Shown: one piece after another, positions 6,488 to 10,150 of the stretch
Layout: each line of letters starts with the position of its first letter
How positions within the stretch are numbered: position 1 is the stretch's first letter
Assembly: GCA_025351125.1 (NCBI GenBank)
Contig: JANXWN010000427.1
Span: forward strand, 1-10,150
DNA length: 10,150 nucleotides
Direction: 5' to 3'
From: Caulobacteraceae bacterium
Lineage (GTDB): Bacteria > Pseudomonadota > Alphaproteobacteria > Caulobacterales > Caulobacteraceae
Position numbers and translations under genes: made by a program
The notes under the pieces: generated by a model
The model's database searches: none
Told to the model about the DNA's origin: nothing
Seen by the model: only the letters and a program-made list of their open reading frames with translations

Positions 6488-7636
6488 CTATCCACCGCGT
6501 TTCATGGTCTCGCGAGCGATTACGACCTGTTGAATCTGACTGGTGCCTTCGTAAATTCGGAAAATACGCACGTCGCGATACAGCCGCTCGATGCCGTAGT
6601 CGGCGACATAGCCGGCGCCGCCGAAAATTTGCACCGCGCGATCGGCGACGCGCCCAACCATTTCGGATGCATAGTATTTCGCCGCGGCCGCCTCGAGCGT
6701 GACGCCTTCGCCGCGATCACGCTTTCGCGCGCTTTCCAAGGTCAGAGCGCGGGCGGCCAAGGCCTCGGTCTTGGAGTCGGCGATCATCGCCTGGATCAAC
6801 TGAAAGCCGGCGATGGCTTGGCCGAATTGTTTACGCTCGCCGGCATAGGCGACGCAGTCGGCCAGCAGCCGCTCGGCCACGCCGATACAGATCGACGAAA
6901 TGTGTAACCGCCCACGATCCAGCACCTGCATCGCGACCTTAAAGCCCTCTCCTTCAGCCCCGAGGCGGTTTTCCGCCGGCACGCGGACGTTTTCAAAGAT
7001 CACGTCGCAGATGTGGGCGCCCTGTTGACCCATCTTCTTTTCCGGCTTGCCGACCGACAGGCCCGGCAGTTCGCGCGGAACCAAAAACGCCGACACTCCG
7101 CCGCCGCCCTTGATGTCCAGATTACTGCGCGCCATGACGGTAAATAGCCCGGCCTTGTTGGCGTTGGTGATATAGCGCTTGGTCCCGTTCAGGACGTACG
7201 CCTCGCCATCGAGCCGCGCGGTGGTGCGCACGGCGGCGCTGTCGGATCCGGCTTCCGGTTCAGTCAGGGCAAAGGAGGTTATGGTTTCGCCCGACGCGAT
7301 GCCCGGCAGCCATTTGGCTTTTTGCGCATCGGTTCCGAACATCACCAGGCCCTGCGCGCCGATGCCGACGTTGGTGCCGAAAGCGGAGCGAAACGCCGGG
7401 CTGGTCCGGCCAAGCTCAATCCCGACGAGGCACTCGTCTTCCATCGAGAGATCCAATCCGCCGTATTTCTCGGGTATTGACAGGCCGTACAGCCCTAGAG
7501 CGCGCATCTCCGCCAGTATATCGTCCGGAATGGCGTCGTTTTCCGCCACCTGCGCCTCGATCGGCCGCAACCGCTCCGCCACGAACCGCCGCACGGTGTC
7601 GATCAGCTGTTCGCGGGTGTCGATGTCGAGGGCCAT
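6488..7636 (-). CDS. Acyl-CoA dehydrogenase (FAD-dependent)
   Basis: This enzyme oxidises an acyl-CoA to the trans-2-enoyl-CoA, passing electrons to electron-transfer flavoprotein in the cytoplasm. Its 382 residues are the standard length for short/medium/branched-chain members. The N-terminal helical domain (about 5-115) includes GLYGLSIPEKYGG (48-60). The FAD-binding signature FALTEPEAGSDS occupies 122-133, and the middle beta-domain contains NGTKRYITNA (150-159). The C-terminal helical domain has RKQFGQAIAGFQLIQ (268-282), QIFGGAGYVADYGIERLYRD (336-355) and IYEGTSQIQ (361-369). Glu363 in YEGTSQIQ aligns with the catalytic base of medium- and short-chain enzymes (Glu376 of human MCAD); isovaleryl- and long-chain-type enzymes carry it elsewhere. 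The start is the ATG at 7636, with a modest AAAGCGGA about 8 bases upstream. It probably heads a leftward block with the lipoprotein and AcuI-type genes. Chain-length or branched specificity cannot be assigned by eye. Confidence 0.94.
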   Translation of the reverse strand: MALDIDTREQLIDTVRRFVAERLRPIEAQVAENDAIPDDILAEMRALGLYGLSIPEKYGGLDLSMEDECLVGIELGRTSPAFRSAFGTNVGIGAQGLVMFGTDAQKAKWLPGIASGETITSFALTEPEAGSDSAAVRTTARLDGEAYVLNGTKRYITNANKAGLFTVMARSNLDIKGGGGVSAFLVPRELPGLSVGKPEKKMGQQGAHICDVIFENVRVPAENRLGAEGEGFKVAMQVLDRGRLHISSICIGVAERLLADCVAYAGERKQFGQAIAGFQLIQAMIADSKTEALAARALTLESARKRDRGEGVTLEAAAAKYYASEMVGRVADRAVQIFGGAGYVADYGIERLYRDVRIFRIYEGTSQIQQVVIARETMKRGG

Positions 7637-7784
7637 GATGATCCGCTTTACGTTCGAGTTTGAGATTATCGCGCAATAAGCACAAACGCGGCGGCTCGCC
7701 TATGCGGCGACGGCGTGGTTTTTGCCGCGTGCGACTTGGGGAATTTGCTTGGTTTGTTAATAAGCGCGTGACCAAATGGGCGAA

Positions 7785-7796
7785 AGCAACGTTGCT
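7785..7796. promoter_or_regulatory. 12-bp perfect palindrome, candidate operator
   Basis: AGCAACGTTGCT is perfectly self-complementary. It ends four bases before the Shine-Dalgarno AGGAGA of the His-rich gene and lies about 20 bases downstream of the AT-rich candidate -10. That position fits a repressor site at or just after the transcription start. A role as a binding site is inference. Confidence 0.35.
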
Positions 7797-7800
7797 GCCC

Positions 7801-7806
7801 AGGAGA
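7801..7806 (+). promoter_or_regulatory. Shine-Dalgarno of the His-rich protein
   Basis: AGGAGA ends seven bases before the ATG at 7814. It is the best ribosome-binding site in the window, and strong evidence that this 60-codon frame is translated. Confidence 0.75.
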
Positions 7807-7813
7807 AAGCACG

Positions 7814-7996
7814 ATGAAGATCTTTGCCGCGATCGTCGCCGTTTCGACGGCCCTGATGATGGCCGGCGCCGCAGGCGCCCACCCCCACTACCACTACTGG
7901 GGTCACCAGCACTGGCGTGACCACCACTGGGGTCACGACCGCTGGGGTCACGACCGTTGGGCTCACCACCATTGGGATCACCGCCACCGTCGTTAG
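7814..7996 (+). CDS. Small exported His/Trp-rich pentapeptide-repeat protein, probable metal binder
   Basis: This 60-residue protein has a textbook Sec signal peptide, MKIFAAIVAVSTALMMAGAAGA (1-22 in total), with cleavage expected after AGA. The 38-residue mature part contains 14 His and 6 Trp. From residue 29 it is six consecutive five-residue units, each starting with Trp: WGHQH, WRDHH, WGHDR, WGHDR, WAHHH, WDHRH, then RR. Dense His clusters of this kind usually bind Ni, Cu, Zn or Co; heme is possible. The expected location is the periplasm. The strong Shine-Dalgarno and signal peptide argue for a real gene. It stands alone between divergent and convergent neighbours, with no metal transporter or metallochaperone gene beside it. 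I recognise no named family. Low complexity makes homology searches unreliable, and the metal-binding role is inferred from composition only. Confidence 0.8.
   Translation: MKIFAAIVAVSTALMMAGAAGAHPHYHYWGHQHWRDHHWGHDRWGHDRWAHHHWDHRHRR
7898..7987 (+). repeat. Six tandem 15-bp units encoding the W-x-H-x-x pentapeptides
   Basis: Six in-frame 15-bp units begin at 7898, 7913, 7928, 7943, 7958 and 7973, each starting TGG. Units three and four (TGGGGTCACGACCGC and TGGGGTCACGACCGT) differ at one base, which indicates recent duplication. The others have diverged but keep TGG and mostly CAC/GAC at the third codon. Confidence 0.85.
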
Positions 7997-8016
7997 CCGC
8001 GGGCGCCTGCCTGCGG
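7997..8016 (+). terminator. Hairpin directly after the His-rich gene; terminator-like
   Basis: CCGCGGGC and GCCTGCGG form an 8-bp stem (one G-U pair) around the 4-base loop GCCT, starting at the first base after the TAG stop. It lies in the 41-base convergent gap with pheT. No T-run follows, so it may protect the mRNA 3' end or act with Rho rather than as a simple intrinsic terminator. Confidence 0.4.
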
Positions 8017-8037
8017 TCGCCGGGTGACGGAAGTAAT

Positions 8038-10150
8038 CTAGGTCCGCAGCCTTGCGCCGACCGCCTTCGCGGCGGCGGCGATGATCTTGGCCGATAGCGC
8101 TTCGATTTCCGCGTCCGTCAGCGTCTTGTCGCGCGGCTGGATCGTTGCTTCCACGGCGACAGATTTGCAACCTTCCGGTACGCCGGCGCCGTGGTAGATG
8201 TCGAATACCTTGGCGGCGACGATCGACATCCGGTCGGCTCCGACCACCGCGCGGGTCAGGTCCTCGGCGGCGACGACTTGGTCGACCACGAACGCGAAGT
8301 CGCGAGTCAGCGGCATCAGCGGCGAGAGAGTCAAGGCCGGTTTTGTCTTGCCCGTCTTGCGCTTCGGCTCGGGGATGGCGTCAAGCCAAAGTTCGAAGGC
8401 GTAAATGGGTCCTTCAACGTCCATCGCCTTCAAGGTGGCGGGATGGATTTCGCCAAACGCCGCGACCACGGCCTTGCCCAAACACAAGGAGGCGGCGCGT
8501 CCCGGCCGCCACCACGTCGGGGCGTCGCCTTGGACGGTGCGCAGACTGGCGGTCGGCGCGCCCAGATTGTCCAATAGACTCAGGAGATCGGCTTTCAAGG
8601 CGTAAACGTCGTCCGCGCCCGCTTGATCCCAACGCCGAACGGCGCCCGGCGCCAAAACCGCCGCGATGCTGGTGCGCTGATCGCCGGGTTCGTCGCCGGC
8701 GAAAACCGGGCCGATTTCGAACAATGCGGCGTCGCGAAACCCGCGCTTGACATTGCGACCGACAGCTTCAATCAATCCGATCAGAGCCGACGGGCGCATG
8801 CAGTTCAGCTCGGCGGCGATTGGGTTTTGCAGCACAAGACTTGCGTCTCCTCCTCCGAACATGCGCGCGGCTTCTAGCGCGGTGAATGACCAGCCGATGG
8901 TTTCGTGATACCCCGCCGCCGCCAGGGCGCGACGGGCGACGCGGATACGCGCCTGCCGCGCTGTCAACACGCCGCCGGCCGCGCGCGGTAGAGCGGGCAG
9001 GGCATCGTCCGGCAAGGCGCCGTAACCGACGATGCGGGCGACTTCTTCGACCAGATCGGCCTTGCCCCCGACGTCACGCCGCCACGACGGCGGCTGCACG
9101 CGCAGGCCGTCGACGGTGAATCCCAGCGCCGTCAAGATGGCGTTGACCCGATCCGCCGGGACGTCCAACCCCGACAAGCGTTTCACATAGGCCGGATCGA
9201 ACTCGATCGCCCCCTGGAGCGCGGGCGCCTCGCCCGCGAAAACGATCTCCGACGCCTCGCCACCGCAGAGTTGCAAGATCAACCGCGTCGCCAGTTCCAG
9301 CCCCGGCGCCAACGACCGCGGATCGACGCCGCGCGCGAACCGATACTGCGCGTCCGAGGCAATGCCGGTGTCTCGGCCGGTCTGCGCCGTGCGGATCGGA
9401 TCAAACCAGGCGCTTTCGATAAAGACATCGGTCGTGGCGTCGGAACACCCGGTGGAGGTTCCGCCCATCACGCCGCCCAGACCGATGGCGCCGGAACCGT
9501 CGGCGATCACGCATATTTCCGACGTCACCGCGTAGCTTTTGCCGTCTAGCGCAGCAATGCTTTCGCCCGCGCGGCCCAGTCGCGCTTCGATGAACTTGCC
9601 GGTGACCAATGCCGCGTCATAGACGTGCAAAGGCCGCGCGCGATCATAGGTGATCAAATTGGTGATATCGACCAGCGCGCTGATGGGACGAAGGCCAATG
9701 GCCTTAAGGCGTTGTTGTAACCATGCGGGCGAGGGGCCGTTTTTCACCCCGCGGATCAGCCGACCGGCAAAGGCGGGGCAGGCTTCGGGCGCGGGAAGGC
9801 GAATCTCGACCGGGCAAGGAAACGCGCCCAGTGTCCGCGTGATTGCAGGGTCTTTGAGCCTTCCCAAGCCGGCGGCGGCGAGATCGCGGGCGATGCCGAC
9901 GACACCCAGCCAATCGGGGCGGTTGGGGGTGACCTCGAAATCGATGACCGCCTCCAGGCCCAGCGCCTCGGCCGCGGCCGTGCCGACCGGCAGATCGGCC
10001 AACTCGACAATGCCGTCGGACTCCTCAGCGGTTTCCAATTCCGCCGCCGAGCACAACATGCCGTTGGAAATCACCCCGCGCACCGCGCGCGGCTCCAGAG
10101 TGATTCCCGAACCGGGGATGTAGGTCCCGATCGGCGCGTAGATCGTGGTC
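8038..10150 (-). CDS. pheT: Phenylalanyl-tRNA synthetase beta subunit, C-terminal ~700 residues (N-terminus beyond the right edge)
   Basis: PheT pairs with PheS in the cytoplasmic (alpha-beta)2 enzyme that charges tRNA-Phe; this subunit carries editing and tRNA-binding domains. The frame stays open to the right edge. The codons upstream of the GTG at 10083 read [20 protein letters not shown], continuing into [17 protein letters not shown], the end of the EMAP/tRNA-binding OB domain. The GTG is therefore an internal Val, not a start. About 703 residues are present, so roughly 90-100 N-terminal ones are missing. The order is OB end, B3/4 editing domain ([20 protein letters not shown], then PLHVYDA), a [13 protein letters not shown] block, the B5 domain ([20 protein letters not shown]), the catalytic-like core, and the C-terminal FDX-ACB anticodon-binding domain ([14 protein letters not shown] to the end). 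It ends at a TAG and converges on the His-rich gene. pheS would be expected just beyond the right edge. Confidence 0.96.
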   Translation of the reverse strand, partial: TTIYAPIGTYIPGSGITLEPRAVRGVISNGMLCSAAELETAEESDGIVELADLPVGTAAAEALGLEAVIDFEVTPNRPDWLGVVGIARDLAAAGLGRLKDPAITRTLGAFPCPVEIRLPAPEACPAFAGRLIRGVKNGPSPAWLQQRLKAIGLRPISALVDITNLITYDRARPLHVYDAALVTGKFIEARLGRAGESIAALDGKSYAVTSEICVIADGSGAIGLGGVMGGTSTGCSDATTDVFIESAWFDPIRTAQTGRDTGIASDAQYRFARGVDPRSLAPGLELATRLILQLCGGEASEIVFAGEAPALQGAIEFDPAYVKRLSGLDVPADRVNAILTALGFTVDGLRVQPPSWRRDVGGKADLVEEVARIVGYGALPDDALPALPRAAGGVLTARQARIRVARRALAAAGYHETIGWSFTALEAARMFGGGDASLVLQNPIAAELNCMRPSALIGLIEAVGRNVKRGFRDAALFEIGPVFAGDEPGDQRTSIAAVLAPGAVRRWDQAGADDVYALKADLLSLLDNLGAPTASLRTVQGDAPTWWRPGRAASLCLGKAVVAAFGEIHPATLKAMDVEGPIYAFELWLDAIPEPKRKTGKTKPALTLSPLMPLTRDFAFVVDQVVAAEDLTRAVVGADRMSIVAAKVFDIYHGAGVPEGCKSVAVEATIQPRDKTLTDAEIEALSAKIIAAAAKAVGARLRT

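Larger units (their letters stand above)
7637..7813. other. Divergent intergenic region between acyl-CoA dehydrogenase and the His-rich protein
   Basis: These 177 bases should carry two divergent promoters. On the minus strand GATAAT (7665-7670) is a fair -10 hexamer about 30 bases ahead of the dehydrogenase ATG, but no good -35 lies at the right distance. On the plus strand an AT-rich TTTGTTAATAAG (7753-7764) could hold a -10 for the His-rich gene, with TTGGGG at 7736-7741 as a poor -35. Between them is a nested inverted repeat: ACGCGGC (7686-7692) with GCCGCGT (7724-7730), enclosing TCGCC/GGCGA (7696-7710). I see no gene here. Confidence 0.45.

Noticed and set aside
5781..6533. 250-codon plus-strand frame
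   Set aside because: It is antisense to the lipoprotein and the start of acuI, has no domain features, and the opposite strand has a lipobox and MDR motifs.
7757..8170. 137-codon minus-strand frame with repeated Val-Thr-Pro
   Set aside because: The apparent repeat is the reverse complement of the His-rich gene's 15-bp tandem units. The frame runs through the hairpin and into pheT antisense to the former and out of frame with the latter.
10081..10083. GTG as the start of pheT
   Set aside because: The frame continues upstream to the edge with residues of the tRNA-binding domain ([13 protein letters not shown]), so the GTG is an internal valine codon.
1..10150. CRISPR arrays, tRNA/rRNA genes, insertion sequences, phage or defence genes
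   Set aside because: No regularly spaced repeats other than the coding 15-bp units, no transposase or integrase motifs, and no tRNA cloverleaf were seen on either strand by eye.

Overview
The window looks like chromosomal DNA from a GC-rich alphaproteobacterium. The evidence is a SecA N-terminus of alphaproteobacterial type at the left edge, a bacterial-type PheT at the right edge, and a TonB-dependent receptor of the kind expanded in Sphingomonadales, Caulobacterales and relatives. Placement below class is inference. I see no tRNA, rRNA, CRISPR array, insertion sequence, prophage or integrase gene, so this is core chromosome with a few accessory-type genes rather than an island.

Layout from left to right. 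(1) The first 62 codons of secA run leftwards off the edge. (2) Divergent from secA, a rightward pair follows: an 806-residue TonB-dependent outer-membrane receptor and, 21 bases later, a 663-residue protein joining TPR repeats to a PAPS-dependent sulfotransferase domain. The spacing suggests one operon. (3) Convergent with that pair is a leftward three-gene block, read from right to left: acyl-CoA dehydrogenase, small outer-membrane-type lipoprotein, and an AcuI/YhdH-type acrylyl-CoA reductase whose start follows the lipoprotein stop by 9 bases. (4) A 177-base divergent intergenic region holds a 12-bp perfect palindrome just ahead of a strong Shine-Dalgarno. It leads rightwards to a tiny exported His/Trp-rich protein made of six 15-bp tandem repeats. 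(5) Convergent with that gene is pheT, which enters from the right edge and lacks only its N-terminal part.

The genes form separate functional groups. secA and pheT are housekeeping genes at the edges. The receptor and sulfotransferase probably act on one substrate or regulon: import across the outer membrane, and sulfation in the cytoplasm. The dehydrogenase and reductase suggest short-chain or branched acyl-CoA metabolism. The His-rich peptide is probably a periplasmic metal binder.

The observations most worth following up are the receptor plus TPR-sulfotransferase module, the His/Trp pentapeptide-repeat protein with its palindrome, and a sharp AT-rich patch inside the receptor gene. No complete new system is evident.
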